Assembly (NCBI GenBank): GCA_016703005.1
Contig: JADJCX010000033.1
Coordinates: 310,001 to 374,000, forward strand
Direction of reading: 5' to 3'
From: Flavobacteriales bacterium
Lineage (GTDB): Bacteria > Bacteroidota > Bacteroidia > Flavobacteriales_F > PHOS-HE28
Length of the DNA stretch: 64,000 bases
Positions within the stretch are counted from its first letter, which is position 1. Every line of letters begins with the position of its first letter. The notes beneath the pieces were generated by a model. That model was not told where the DNA came from, ran no database searches, and worked only from the letters and a program-made list of their open reading frames with translations. Of this stretch, positions 25,950-34,606 are shown one piece after another. The position numbers and the translations under genes were made by a program.

Positions 25950-27239
25950 TCACCGCGCCATTTCAACGGCCTTTGCCAGTACGGCTTTTCCGTTCGCTAC
26001 GATACCGAGTGGGCGCCCCACGAAATGCTGGCCGATGAAGGGCGTGTTCTTGGACCGACTGACGATATCCGCAGCGCTGAAGGTCCAGTCGCAATTCGGG
26101 TCGAAGAGTGTGAGATCGGCGAGAGTGCCTTCGGTGATGTGTGATGTAGGCAGCCCGAGCACCGCACGCGGGCCGTGGCTGAAACGCTCCACGATCCTGC
26201 GCAAACTCATATGTCCCTTGAGGGCGGTATTTGCAACAGCGAAGGCCGTCTCCAAGCCGATCATACCGAATGCGGCATGTGCGAACTCCAGCTTTTTGTG
26301 CTCCACATCCTCCGGACGGTGGTCGCTCACCACGGCATCGATCGTACCGTCCTTCAACCCATCGCGAAGCGCATCTATGTGCGTGCGGTCGCGTAGGGGC
26401 GGCAGCACTTTGTAGTGGGTGTCGAAGCCGCGCAGACAGCCATCGTCCAACAACAGATTGTGCGCGGCCACAGAGCAGGTCACCTTCATCTTCTTCGCCT
26501 TGGCGGCTTTGATGAGGGCAACGCTTTCAGCGGTACTGATGGCGGCCACGTGCATGCGGCCTCCGGTATACTCGAGCAGTGACAAGTCGCGCTGTAGCGC
26601 GATGGTCTCGGCCATGGGTGTCAGTCCGCGCATGCCGAGCCGAACGCTCATGGGGCCCTCGTGCATCATGGTACCCACGCCGAGGTCCGCATCGTGCGGG
26701 AAAGCGAACACGGTACCATCGAAGTTGCGGCAGTACTGGAGCGCAAGCATCATCAGGCGCGTGTTGGGCACGGGGCTCTGATCGTCGGTGAAGGCCACGG
26801 CACCGGCTTGGTGCAGATCGTAGAGTTCCGCCAACTGTTCGCCTTTCAAACCCTTGGTAAGGGCGCCGAGCGGCAGCACGCGTACCGCGTGGCCGTTCGC
26901 CTTGCTCAACAGGTATTCGATCCCGGCGCGCGCGTCCAGCACCGGTGTTGTGCTCGGCAGCACGGCCACGGCCGTGAAACCACCAGCGGCGGCGGCATCG
27001 AGCCCATTGGTCAGGCCTTCCTTCCATTCTTCGCCGGGGTCGCGGAAATGGACGCGCAGGTCCACCCAGCCAAGGCTCACGTGCGCGCCGGGGATTTTCC
27101 ATTCGCGGGCTTCGCCCTTGGGCAAACGCGCACCGATGCGGACGATCTTGTTGCCGCTGATGAGCATATCCACCTCCGCCTCGTGATGCTCGCCGCCGGG
27201 GTCGATCACCGTGATGTTGCGGAGCAGGAGGTCCTTCAT
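25950..27239 (-). CDS. pyrC: Dihydroorotase-type amidohydrolase (degenerate HxH motif)
   Basis: A 429-residue amidohydrolase of the Bacteroidota dihydroorotase type (carbamoyl-aspartate to dihydroorotate in pyrimidine synthesis). The N-terminal metal motif reads DLRVHFRDPG at residues 60-69: the first His of the usual DxHxH is Arg62, only His64 remains. Later landmarks are present (KVTCSVAAHNLLLDD, IDAVVSDHRPEDVEHKK with the catalytic-type Asp, AFGMIGLETAFA). This subgroup resembles enzymes with reduced or partner-dependent metal sites, so catalysis cannot be taken for granted. The start overlaps the BatA-gene stop by 4 bp. Confidence 0.8.
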   Translation of the reverse strand: MKDLLLRNITVIDPGGEHHEAEVDMLISGNKIVRIGARLPKGEAREWKIPGAHVSLGWVDLRVHFRDPGEEWKEGLTNGLDAAAAGGFTAVAVLPSTTPVLDARAGIEYLLSKANGHAVRVLPLGALTKGLKGEQLAELYDLHQAGAVAFTDDQSPVPNTRLMMLALQYCRNFDGTVFAFPHDADLGVGTMMHEGPMSVRLGMRGLTPMAETIALQRDLSLLEYTGGRMHVAAISTAESVALIKAAKAKKMKVTCSVAAHNLLLDDGCLRGFDTHYKVLPPLRDRTHIDALRDGLKDGTIDAVVSDHRPEDVEHKKLEFAHAAFGMIGLETAFAVANTALKGHMSLRRIVERFSHGPRAVLGLPTSHITEGTLADLTLFDPNCDWTFSAADIVSRSKNTPFIGQHFVGRPLGIVANGKAVLAKAVEMAR

Positions 27240-29275
27240 TTCAGCAGCCGGAGGAATGCGACTTCAAGCGAGAGGAAGATCAGCGCGAGGACCACGAACC
27301 ACGTCCAGAGTTTCCGCCCGTGATCCAGCGCGGCCAAACTTACGGAAAGGGCTTCGCCGCCCGGCTCCAGCACTTCGAAGGCGGTTAGCCCGCGCTGTTC
27401 TATGAGGGTGCGTAGTTCGGCAGCGGTGTAGGCCGATGGGTCGCTTTCGGTGCGTGGTGTGTTCAGGGCGATGTGGCGCACCGTGTCGTTGCCGAGCGTT
27501 ACGGCGTACGCACCGGCGGGCATCGCTTCATCGTGCATCAACAGGGCGTGGGCATCGGCGGAGCGGCGCAACTCGGGCACGCGGTCCACGCCATCGGGGC
27601 CTATCATGTGCGGTACGCGGTCGCCTTCGATCACCACACCGTCCAAGGGTATGCGGGCGTCGTTGCCGATGTTGTGGTACAGCGCTCCCATGGGGCGGCT
27701 CAACTCGGCCATGCGCAGCAAGCTGGTAACGAACAACGCGTGGCGGGTGAAACTTCCCCCGACATCGCTGAGCGGTGCCGCGCACACGTTCACCACGCCC
27801 TTGCCGCTGTTGGTGCGGGTAAGGAAGGCGTTGCCATCCTGCATGCGCAAGAGCGTTTCCGCCCCGGCCACGCTGTTCAACCGCAGGCGTTGGCGCACCA
27901 GCGGCAGGTCCACGTTCGAGGGCACATCGCTGAACACGTCGCGGTAGAAGGGGAGGCGCAGGTCGATGCCAGCGACCTTGATGGACGCGGTATCGAGTTG
28001 GCCGTATTGCCCGGCGCCGAGCTGTGCGAGGAAGCCGTTCACGCTGGTCGTTTCCTGCTCCAACGACGGGAACACGGCCAAGCTGCCACCACTTTTCACG
28101 AAGTTGACCAGCGCTTGCGCGAAACCGCTGGACACTTCGGGCAGCGCGTTGAGGATGAGCAGATCGGTACTGGTGAGCGATGCAAGGTCGATGTTGCCAG
28201 AGGGCGTCACCGTCAATCGGAACGAACTGTCCGCGGCGAAGACACTGGCCACCGCTGCGTCGCTTGTCTCATCGCCGCCGCTGAGCAACTGCACGCGCAA
28301 CGCGCTGCTCACTTCCCACGCCACGAAGAGTTTGTCATCGAAGGTGATCGGCCGGTCGCTGATCGAGATCTCGCCCCAATGCGCGCCCGGCCCGTCGCTA
28401 GTGAAGTGCAGCACCGTATCGGTGAACGCCTCGGCTTCCACGGAGAAGGTGGCGAGCGCACGTTGTTGGCCGTTGATCGCCAAACGCAGCGGCACATCCT
28501 TCAACGCCGCCGACCCGAGATTGCGGATGCGCACGTGCAGGGCTTCGGCTTGCCCGGCGCGGCGCACCGGCGTGGCGAACCACGCTGAATCGACGGAGAG
28601 GTTGGCGGCATCGGCGGGTGCCAATGGCACGATCACTGTGCGCACGGTGGTATCGTTCACCCAGTTTTCCACGTCGGTGGTGGAGCGCTGTAGATCAGTG
28701 AACAGGACCGCCCGTTTGCGCGGCGCGGCGCTGCGGGCCAAGGCTTCCTGCTGCCGGGCCAACACCAACGAGATCTTGCGGCTGAAAGGACCGGCCTCCA
28801 CCTGTCCGGCCGCGTCCAGCGCTTCGTCGCGGCCGATCAGCAGTTGCTGCCGACCATCGAGGCGGCTGGTGAGCACTTGGAACTCGGTGGTGGGTTCGTA
28901 GGCCAGTACGGCATCCTGCGCGCTCTTGCGGGCTTGGTCCAGCAGACGGCCTTCGGCATTCTGGGCATCCATGCTCCAGCTATCATCCAGAAAGAGGCTA
29001 ACCGCCTGCTTGCCGGTGGGTGTGGTACCTGCTGAAGCGGGTATGTAGGGCTGCGCGAACGCCAACACCAACGCGGCGATGGCCAAGCAGCGCGCCAGGA
29101 GCGTCAGCCAGTGCTGCACCTTCTTGCGTGCGCGGGTCTGCTGGCTGACGGCTTGCAGGAAGCGGACGTTGGGGAAATCGATGCGCTTGAAACGGCGCAG
29201 CTGGAACAGATGGATGGCGATGGGGATGGCCAGCGCGGTAAGCGCCCATAGAAAGGAAGGGTAGAGAAAAGCCAT
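27236..29275 (-). CDS. BatA / VWA domain membrane protein
   Basis: A 679-residue protein. Residues 1-77 are the BatA N-terminal domain (FLYPSFLWALTALAIPI, HLFQLRRFKRIDFPNV, membrane segment to about residue 77). A VWA-like domain follows, its strand LFLDDSWSMD carrying an altered DxSxS metal motif (DDSWS). Large beta-rich periplasmic domains and a C-terminal membrane segment (LWTWFVVLALIFLSLEVAFL) complete it. Bat-type proteins are linked to envelope integrity and stress tolerance; no MoxR or other Bat genes are adjacent here. It is coupled to pyrC downstream. Confidence 0.88.
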   Translation of the reverse strand: MAFLYPSFLWALTALAIPIAIHLFQLRRFKRIDFPNVRFLQAVSQQTRARKKVQHWLTLLARCLAIAALVLAFAQPYIPASAGTTPTGKQAVSLFLDDSWSMDAQNAEGRLLDQARKSAQDAVLAYEPTTEFQVLTSRLDGRQQLLIGRDEALDAAGQVEAGPFSRKISLVLARQQEALARSAAPRKRAVLFTDLQRSTTDVENWVNDTTVRTVIVPLAPADAANLSVDSAWFATPVRRAGQAEALHVRIRNLGSAALKDVPLRLAINGQQRALATFSVEAEAFTDTVLHFTSDGPGAHWGEISISDRPITFDDKLFVAWEVSSALRVQLLSGGDETSDAAVASVFAADSSFRLTVTPSGNIDLASLTSTDLLILNALPEVSSGFAQALVNFVKSGGSLAVFPSLEQETTSVNGFLAQLGAGQYGQLDTASIKVAGIDLRLPFYRDVFSDVPSNVDLPLVRQRLRLNSVAGAETLLRMQDGNAFLTRTNSGKGVVNVCAAPLSDVGGSFTRHALFVTSLLRMAELSRPMGALYHNIGNDARIPLDGVVIEGDRVPHMIGPDGVDRVPELRRSADAHALLMHDEAMPAGAYAVTLGNDTVRHIALNTPRTESDPSAYTAAELRTLIEQRGLTAFEVLEPGGEALSVSLAALDHGRKLWTWFVVLALIFLSLEVAFLRLLK

Positions 29276-29440
29276 CGGCGGGCGAAGATGCTGATCGGCA
29301 ACGGAAACGGCCGCGACTTATGCGTTCGCTGTGGCGTGGGGTTGTGAAAAGATGTGAGGGAGGGCGCAGGCCCGATACCTGACAAAACCACTTGTTCACT
29401 TGCCGCGAACAGCGTTTCTTTCGGTCATCAACCCAGCGCT

Positions 29441-30490
29441 ATGAAACACCTCATCCTTTCCGCAGCATTTTGTGCACTTGTTGGCCATGCCAACGCCCAG
29501 GCCTTGGTAACACAAGTACGCCAGGCCGGTAACGAGTTCTGGGGCTACATGGACAACACGGGCAACATGGTGATACCGCCCAAGTACAAACACAACTTCC
29601 CCTTCGGGCCAAGTGGCTACGCGGCGGTGAAGGACGGTGCCACCGACAAGGCCGGGTTCATCAACATCAAGGGCGAAGCGTTGGCCACCGAGGTAGCGGA
29701 CTTCACCCTTATCAGTGGCATGGTGAAGGATGCACAAGGCTTCAGTTGCGGACTTGCGCCGGTGCGCATCGGCGAGGTGTGGGGCTTCATGAACACCCAA
29801 GGCAAGTTGGCTATTGCCGCCAAGTACGATAAGGTTGAAGCCTTCGAGGAATGTCTTGCTGTGGTAATGATCGGCAAGAAGCAGTACATCCTCACTCCAG
29901 AAGGAAAGGAGACCGCCGTTGTCGACCCGAACATCGTCGACGTGAAAGGTTTTCAAGGTGGATTGTCGCCCTTCAAGCAGAAGGACAAGATGCACGGCTT
30001 CATGGACGGCAACCAGAACGTGGTGATCCCCGCCACCTTCCTTAGCGTGGGCTACTTCTCCGGCGATCTGGCGTGGGCCAAGACCAAGGACGCAAAAGTG
30101 GGCTACATCAATAAGAAGGGCGAATGGGTGATCACACCGCAGTTCGATGATGCCAAGGACTTCGACCCGACCAGCGGCATGGCACGGGTGAAGCAAGGAG
30201 ACAACTGGATGTACGTGGCCAAGGACGGTACCATCATGCGCGTGACCGATACCACCGTATGGGGCGACTTCTCCGAAGGACTGGCCAAAGGCAAGAAGGG
30301 CGAACTCATCGGCTTTTTCGACAAGAGCGGCAAGTGGGTGATCGAACCGCAGTTCAACAACGTGCGCGAATTCAAGAACGGTTACGCCGCCGCCCGCCAA
30401 GGAGAGCTCTGGGGCTTCATCGACAAAACCGGCAAGTGGGTGATCGAACCGAAGTTCGAGGCGGTGAAGGATATGGAGAAGGTGAAGTGA
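29441..30490 (+). CDS. Secreted WG-repeat protein
   Basis: ATG 29441 begins a signal peptide (LILSAAFCALVGHANAQA). The 349-residue product consists of about six WG repeats of roughly 50 residues, for example WGFMNTQGKLAIAAKYD, VGYINKKGEWVITPQFD, IGFFDKSGKWVIEPQFN and WGFIDKTGKWVIEPKFE. WG repeats form beta-rich modules of unknown binding function, common in Bacteroidota exported proteins. There is no T9SS sorting domain. It stands alone, followed by a repeat-rich intergenic region. Confidence 0.9.
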   Translation: MKHLILSAAFCALVGHANAQALVTQVRQAGNEFWGYMDNTGNMVIPPKYKHNFPFGPSGYAAVKDGATDKAGFINIKGEALATEVADFTLISGMVKDAQGFSCGLAPVRIGEVWGFMNTQGKLAIAAKYDKVEAFEECLAVVMIGKKQYILTPEGKETAVVDPNIVDVKGFQGGLSPFKQKDKMHGFMDGNQNVVIPATFLSVGYFSGDLAWAKTKDAKVGYINKKGEWVITPQFDDAKDFDPTSGMARVKQGDNWMYVAKDGTIMRVTDTTVWGDFSEGLAKGKKGELIGFFDKSGKWVIEPQFNNVREFKNGYAAARQGELWGFIDKTGKWVIEPKFEAVKDMEKVK

Positions 30491-30947
30491 ATGCCGAATG
30501 CGGCTGCAGGCTTCAGGCCCCAAGCCACAGGCTTTTCTGAGTGCTATTCCCCGCTTCGCGCTGCCTGTGGTTGTCATGCGGCGGTTGTTCCGCTGAATTC
30601 AGGTCGGCGACCAGCCTGAGGCTTGGGGCCTGAAGCCTGCGGCCCTATGGTTTCAACACCGACATGAACCCGGATAGCATTTTCTGCTCCCGCTCCAAGG
30701 CTTGGATCAGTAATTCGACCTTGTCCTTTGGGCACCACGGGCGGCGTTGCGCCGAATCTCGCGTTCGTGCATACCTGTGGTTGTCGATCGATGCGGCGGT
30801 TGTTCAACGCGCTGAATTCAAGGAGTCGCAGTGACCAGCCTGAGGCCTGAAGCCTGTGGCCTGAGGCCATCCAATGCGCAGAGTTCAAGCAGTCGCAGTG
30901 ACCAGCCTGTGGCCTGAGGCCTGTGGCTTGAAGCCTACTTTTGGCCC
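30491..30947 (+). repeat. Intergenic repeat cluster (CCTGAGGCCTGAAGCC-type)
   Basis: 457 bases without a gene. It holds direct copies of a larger unit at 30564-30644 and 30774-30868 (both start cctgtggttgtc, pass a gctgaattca block, and end in a ccagcctgaggc... tail) and a shorter third copy at 30872-30936. A reverse-oriented copy of the tail lies at 30506-30533 and could pair with 30613-30643. The tails alternate CCTG/GGCC/AAGCC words and look like decaying palindromes. No credible coding frame. Confidence 0.75.
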
Positions 30948-33005
30948 ATGCACAACGTGATGGAAGACCGCCAGCTACGGTTCGAGCGCGGCACCCTCAA
31001 GGATGACTTCCTGCTGAAGACCTACCGCGCGCTCGTGAAGCCGCGCATCATCGAGGAGAAGATGCTGAGCCTGCTGCGCCAAGGCAAGATCAGCAAGTGG
31101 TTCAGCGGCATCGGGCAGGAGGCGATCAGCGTAGGTGCCACGCTCGCGCTGCGCGACGACGAGTACATCCTGCCGATGCACCGCAACCTCGGTGTGTTCA
31201 CCACGCGCAACATGCCGTTCAGCAAGTTGTTCGCGCAGTGGCAAGGCAAGGCCACGGGCTACAGCAAGGGCCGCGAGCGCAGCTTCCACTTCGGCAGCCA
31301 GGAGCACAAGGTGGTGGGCATGATCAGCCACCTCGGCCCGCAGATGGGCATCGCCGACGGCATCGCGCTGGCGCACAAACTGAAGAAGGAGAACCGCTGC
31401 ACCATCGTCTTCACCGGCGATGGCGCCACCAGCGAAGGCGACTTCCACGAGAGCGTGAACGTGGCCGCCGTGTGGGACCTGCCCGTGCTCTTCATCATCG
31501 AGAACAACGGCTACGGACTCAGCACGCCCAGCAGCGAGCAGTTCCGCATGAAGAACTTCGTTGACAAGGCCATCGGCTACGGCATCGAAGCGCAGATGAT
31601 CGCCGGCAACAACATCCTGGAGGTCTACACCAACCTCGCCCGTATTGCGGACAGCATCCGCGAACGCCCGCGACCTGTCCTGGTGGAGTGCATCACCTTC
31701 CGCATGCGCGGACATGAGGAAGCGAGCGGAACGAAGTACGTGCCCAAGGAGCTGTTCGAGGAATGGGGTAAGAAGGATCCCGTTGCCAACTACGAGAACT
31801 GGCTGCTGAAGCAAGGCATCCTCACCGAGCAATTGCGCGACAGCATCCGCGCCGAATTCAAGGACGAGATCGAAGACGGTTTGGCGGTGGCTTTTGAGGA
31901 ACCCGAACCGGTGGCTGTGGAAGCCGATGAGGTGCGGGACGTTTATGCACCGTTGGCCACGAGCCATGAGCCACGAGCCTTGAGCCAAGAGCTCGAAGCT
32001 CGCGGCTCGAAGCTCGGGGCCTCTTCAGAGAAAAGGTTCATCGACGCCATCAGCGACGGCCTTGCGCAAAGCATGGAGCGCCACCCGAACCTGGTGCTCA
32101 TGGGGCAGGACATTGCGGAGTACGGCGGTGCGTTCAAGATCACCGAAGGGTTCGTGGAGCGCTTCGGCAAGGACCGCGTGCGCAACACGCCGCTATGCGA
32201 GAGCGCCATCCTCGGCGCGGGGCTCGGGCTCAGCATTAAGGGCATGAAGGCGATGGTGGAAATGCAGTTCGCCGATTTCGTGAGCGAGGGCATGACGCAG
32301 ATCTGCAACAACATGGCGAAGGCCCACTGGCGCTGGGGACAGAACGCCGATGTGGTGGTGCGCATGCCGACCGGCGCGGGCGTGGGGGCGGGTCCCTTCC
32401 ACAGCCAGAGCAACGAGATGTGGTTCGTGAAGACGCCCGGACTGAAGGTGGTTTACCCCAGCACGCCCTTCGATGCCAAGGGCCTGCTCATGGCCGCGTT
32501 CGACGACCCGAACCCGGTGATGTTCTTCGAGCACAAGAACCTGTACCGCAGCCTCACCGAAGCCATCCCCGATGCGCCCTACGCCGTGGAGATCGGCAAG
32601 GCGCGCACGGTGCGCGAGGGGAATGCGATGAGCATCATCACCTACGGCATGGGTGTGCATTGGGCGCTCGAAGCGGTAGAGACCCTTCGCTCCGCTCAGG
32701 GTGACAATGCTGTGGATGCAGAGATCATCGATCTGCGCACGCTGGTGCCCATGGACACCGAAGCGATCTACAACAGCGTGCGGAAGACCGGTCGCGTGCT
32801 GGTGCTGCACGAGGACACGCTGACCGCAGGCCTCGGCGGCGAGATCAGCGCCCTCATCAACGAGCATTGCTTCCAACACCTCGACGCGCCCGTGATGCGC
32901 CTGGCCAGTTGGGATACGCCCGTGCCCTTCGCCATCCCGCTGGAGCAGGGTTTCCTGCCTAAGGCGAGGGTGGGAGAGGCGATGAGGAAGGTGATGGGGT
33001 ATTGA
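30948..33005 (+). CDS. Fused 2-oxoacid dehydrogenase E1 (alpha+beta), branched-chain type
   Basis: A 685-residue thiamine diphosphate enzyme fusing E1 alpha (residues 1-330) and E1 beta (about 360-685). The alpha half has the ThDP motif GDGATSEGDFHESVNVAAV ending in ENNGYG. The beta half has LMGQDIAEYGGAFKIT, MQFADF and an intact C-terminal domain. It resembles 2-oxoisovalerate dehydrogenase E1 fusions of Bacteroidota; the substrate (branched-chain acids versus pyruvate) is not certain. Odd: the linker (about 338-358) and residues 579-586 (TLRSAQGD) are encoded by repeat-like DNA rather than conserved sequence. Confidence 0.92.
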   Translation: MHNVMEDRQLRFERGTLKDDFLLKTYRALVKPRIIEEKMLSLLRQGKISKWFSGIGQEAISVGATLALRDDEYILPMHRNLGVFTTRNMPFSKLFAQWQGKATGYSKGRERSFHFGSQEHKVVGMISHLGPQMGIADGIALAHKLKKENRCTIVFTGDGATSEGDFHESVNVAAVWDLPVLFIIENNGYGLSTPSSEQFRMKNFVDKAIGYGIEAQMIAGNNILEVYTNLARIADSIRERPRPVLVECITFRMRGHEEASGTKYVPKELFEEWGKKDPVANYENWLLKQGILTEQLRDSIRAEFKDEIEDGLAVAFEEPEPVAVEADEVRDVYAPLATSHEPRALSQELEARGSKLGASSEKRFIDAISDGLAQSMERHPNLVLMGQDIAEYGGAFKITEGFVERFGKDRVRNTPLCESAILGAGLGLSIKGMKAMVEMQFADFVSEGMTQICNNMAKAHWRWGQNADVVVRMPTGAGVGAGPFHSQSNEMWFVKTPGLKVVYPSTPFDAKGLLMAAFDDPNPVMFFEHKNLYRSLTEAIPDAPYAVEIGKARTVREGNAMSIITYGMGVHWALEAVETLRSAQGDNAVDAEIIDLRTLVPMDTEAIYNSVRKTGRVLVLHEDTLTAGLGGEISALINEHCFQHLDAPVMRLASWDTPVPFAIPLEQGFLPKARVGEAMRKVMGY
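31959..32022 (+). repeat. Repeat DNA captured in the E1 alpha-beta linker
   Basis: The linker codons consist of iterated GAGCCACGAGCC / GAGCTCGAAGCTCG words, low-complexity imperfect palindromes like those of intergenic repeats, translated as HEPRALSQELEARGSKLG. The frame is kept and the flanking domains are intact. Confidence 0.6.
32682..32705 (+). repeat. Small palindromic repeat inside the E1 beta coding region
   Basis: The DNA reads acccttcgctccgctcaggg followed by tgac, an imperfect palindrome with matching ACCCT/AGGGT ends that I recognise as a widespread intergenic element type. Here it is read in frame as TLRSAQGD (residues 579-586) in a surface position between two conserved segments. 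Confidence 0.55.
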
Positions 33006-33448
33006 TGTTCCAAAGGCTTTCGAGGGGAACCAAGGACACTAACCCACACTAGGGTTGAAGAGCCAGATGTTCAAACCCCAGCAACTTTCGAGGATAAAAG
33101 CTCTCGTACTCCCATCGAGGTAAGTTTCTTTTGCCGGTTTGAAACTGCTCCAAGTACTGTTTCTAGGTCTTTCGGTGAATCAATGCCCAGCAACACTTTG
33201 ACCCTATCGAAGTACGCCTTCGACACCGATCGAGCAAACACTTCAAATGCTCCACCGTAGTGTCCGATGAATATCAGTGTGTCGGGCCACCAGCCCGAAT
33301 AAGCATCCTTCGTATGCATTTCACTCCTCATGAAGAGGATAAAATCGGCTTGCATCAGGAACTGGAATTCTATTCCTGAACTCGCTGCCCGTGTAAGCTT
33401 CCCCTAAAGTCGGGCCAGCGATAACTGGAGGTCTCAGGAGCATGTGGG

Positions 33449-34231
33449 TTAGAGTTGGATGGGCACTGGCGGCCGGTAACCGAGTGCTTTGTGAGGTCGA
33501 AGATGGTTGTAATCGTACATCCATTCGGTGGTGCGCAAGCGAACCTCATCGAGGGTACGGAAGACGTATGCGCTGAGCACATCACGGCGCAGGGTTCCGT
33601 TGAGCCGTTCGATGTAAGCGTTTTGCGTGGGCTTGCCCGGTTGGATGAAGGTGAGGGTGATCTTTTGGAGCTTGCACCAGTGATCGAGTTTGGCGCTGAT
33701 GAACTCCGGTCCATTGTCCACGCGGATCATGGTCGGTAGCGGACGATGTTCCTTGATCTGTTCAAGGGCACGTATCACGCGCTGAGCAGGCAGTGAGGTG
33801 TCCACCTCGATGGCCAGTACCTCGCGGTTGTAGTCGTCCAGGATATTGAGCAGTCGGTACGTGCGACCGTCCCAGAGGCTGTCGTGCATGAAGTCGATGC
33901 TCCACACCTGATCAGGGGCTTGTGGTTGGAACAACGCCTGCTTCACGCGGGCAGGCAGGCGCTTCTTGGCCCTGCGCCGGATGTTCAGGCCCATGGCCGT
34001 GTACACCCGGTACACGCGCTTGAAGTTCCAGCGTTGACCCGTCAAACGCATGCGGTGATGGCTCTGCCACACGCCGATGGCCGGATGCCGCTGGGTGAGT
34101 TCGCCCAAGGCTTGGATGATCGCCGTGTCATCGGGTGGGTGCTTGAGGTACTGCGCGGTACTGCGAGCAAGGCCCACACAACGGCAAGCCTGCCGCTGTG
34201 TAAGTCCGTGTTCATTGCTCATCGCCTGCAC
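33449..34231 (-). CDS. IS3-family transposase OrfB (DDE integrase core)
   Basis: A 260-residue protein with an N-terminal HTH_21-type region (YRVYTAMGLNIRRRAKKRL) and an rve integrase core. Catalytic residues are visible: Asp in WSIDFMHDSLWDG, Asp in IRVDNGPEFISAKL, and Glu in NAYIERLNGTLRRDVL, giving a D-D-35-E layout. The usual C-terminal NHLRPHKALGYRPP motif is present. The frame is open upstream into orfA, in the +1 phase relative to it, so a fused OrfAB would need a +1 (or -2) shift; otherwise it starts at the GTG at 34231. Confidence 0.93.
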   Translation of the reverse strand: MQAMSNEHGLTQRQACRCVGLARSTAQYLKHPPDDTAIIQALGELTQRHPAIGVWQSHHRMRLTGQRWNFKRVYRVYTAMGLNIRRRAKKRLPARVKQALFQPQAPDQVWSIDFMHDSLWDGRTYRLLNILDDYNREVLAIEVDTSLPAQRVIRALEQIKEHRPLPTMIRVDNGPEFISAKLDHWCKLQKITLTFIQPGKPTQNAYIERLNGTLRRDVLSAYVFRTLDEVRLRTTEWMYDYNHLRPHKALGYRPPVPIQL

Positions 34232-34247
34232 GATTTCGCGCTTCTCG

Positions 34248-34520
34248 TCAGGCGCCCCACTTCTTTTCCACCACCTGCTTCAATGCATCGTGCATCATGC
34301 TCAGCTCGGCATACATGCGTTTGAGGCGTCCGTTCTCCTCCTGCAGTTCCTTCATCTGCTTGAGTTGGCTGGCGTCCAGACCACCGTACTTGGCCTTCCA
34401 CTGGTAGAACGTGGCGTTGCTGATGCCGTGCTCGCGACAGATGTCGGCGACCTTGGCTCCAGCGTCATGCTGCTTGAGCATCGAGACGATCTGATGCTCG
34501 GTGAACTTGCTTTTCCTCAT
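34248..34520 (-). CDS. IS3-family transposase OrfA (HTH)
   Basis: ATG 34520 (MRKSKFTEHQIVSML) gives 90 residues. A helix-turn-helix (ADICREHGISNATFYQWKAK) is followed by a leucine-zipper-like coiled coil (LKQMKELQEENGRLKRMYAEL), the normal OrfA layout for DNA binding and multimerisation. It ends EKKWGA with a TGA 17 bases before the orfB start. Intact. Confidence 0.92.
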   Translation of the reverse strand: MRKSKFTEHQIVSMLKQHDAGAKVADICREHGISNATFYQWKAKYGGLDASQLKQMKELQEENGRLKRMYAELSMMHDALKQVVEKKWGA

Positions 34521-34553
34521 GGCTACTACTTGTGTTGAAAGTAGCCCCTGACC

Positions 34554-34606
34554 GGTCAACGGGATTTTTCCCCAGGCCTGATGGGCCGGGAAAAATCCCG
34601 TTGACC
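34554..34606 (-). promoter_or_regulatory. Perfect 19-bp inverted repeat inside the IS, upstream of orfA
   Basis: GGTCAACGGGATTTTTCCC at 34554-34572 is repeated inverted at 34588-34606, with a 15-nt GC-rich loop. It lies between orfA and the right terminal repeat. It could form a strong hairpin in the transposase leader and reduce expression from read-through transcripts; that is inference. Confidence 0.6.

Noticed and set aside
25883..26415. C-terminal extension of the TPR lipoprotein
   Set aside because: Entirely antisense to pyrC and created by a likely extra G; not accepted as protein sequence.
27473..28588. 371-codon open frame on the plus strand
   Set aside because: Antisense shadow of the BatA-domain gene in a GC-rich region.
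30491..30947. CRISPR array
   Set aside because: Repeat units are unequal, palindromic and without regular spacers; no cas genes in the window.
30975..31988. 337-codon open frame on the minus strand
   Set aside because: Antisense to the E1 alpha domain; Leu/Ala/Val-rich shadow composition and no motif.
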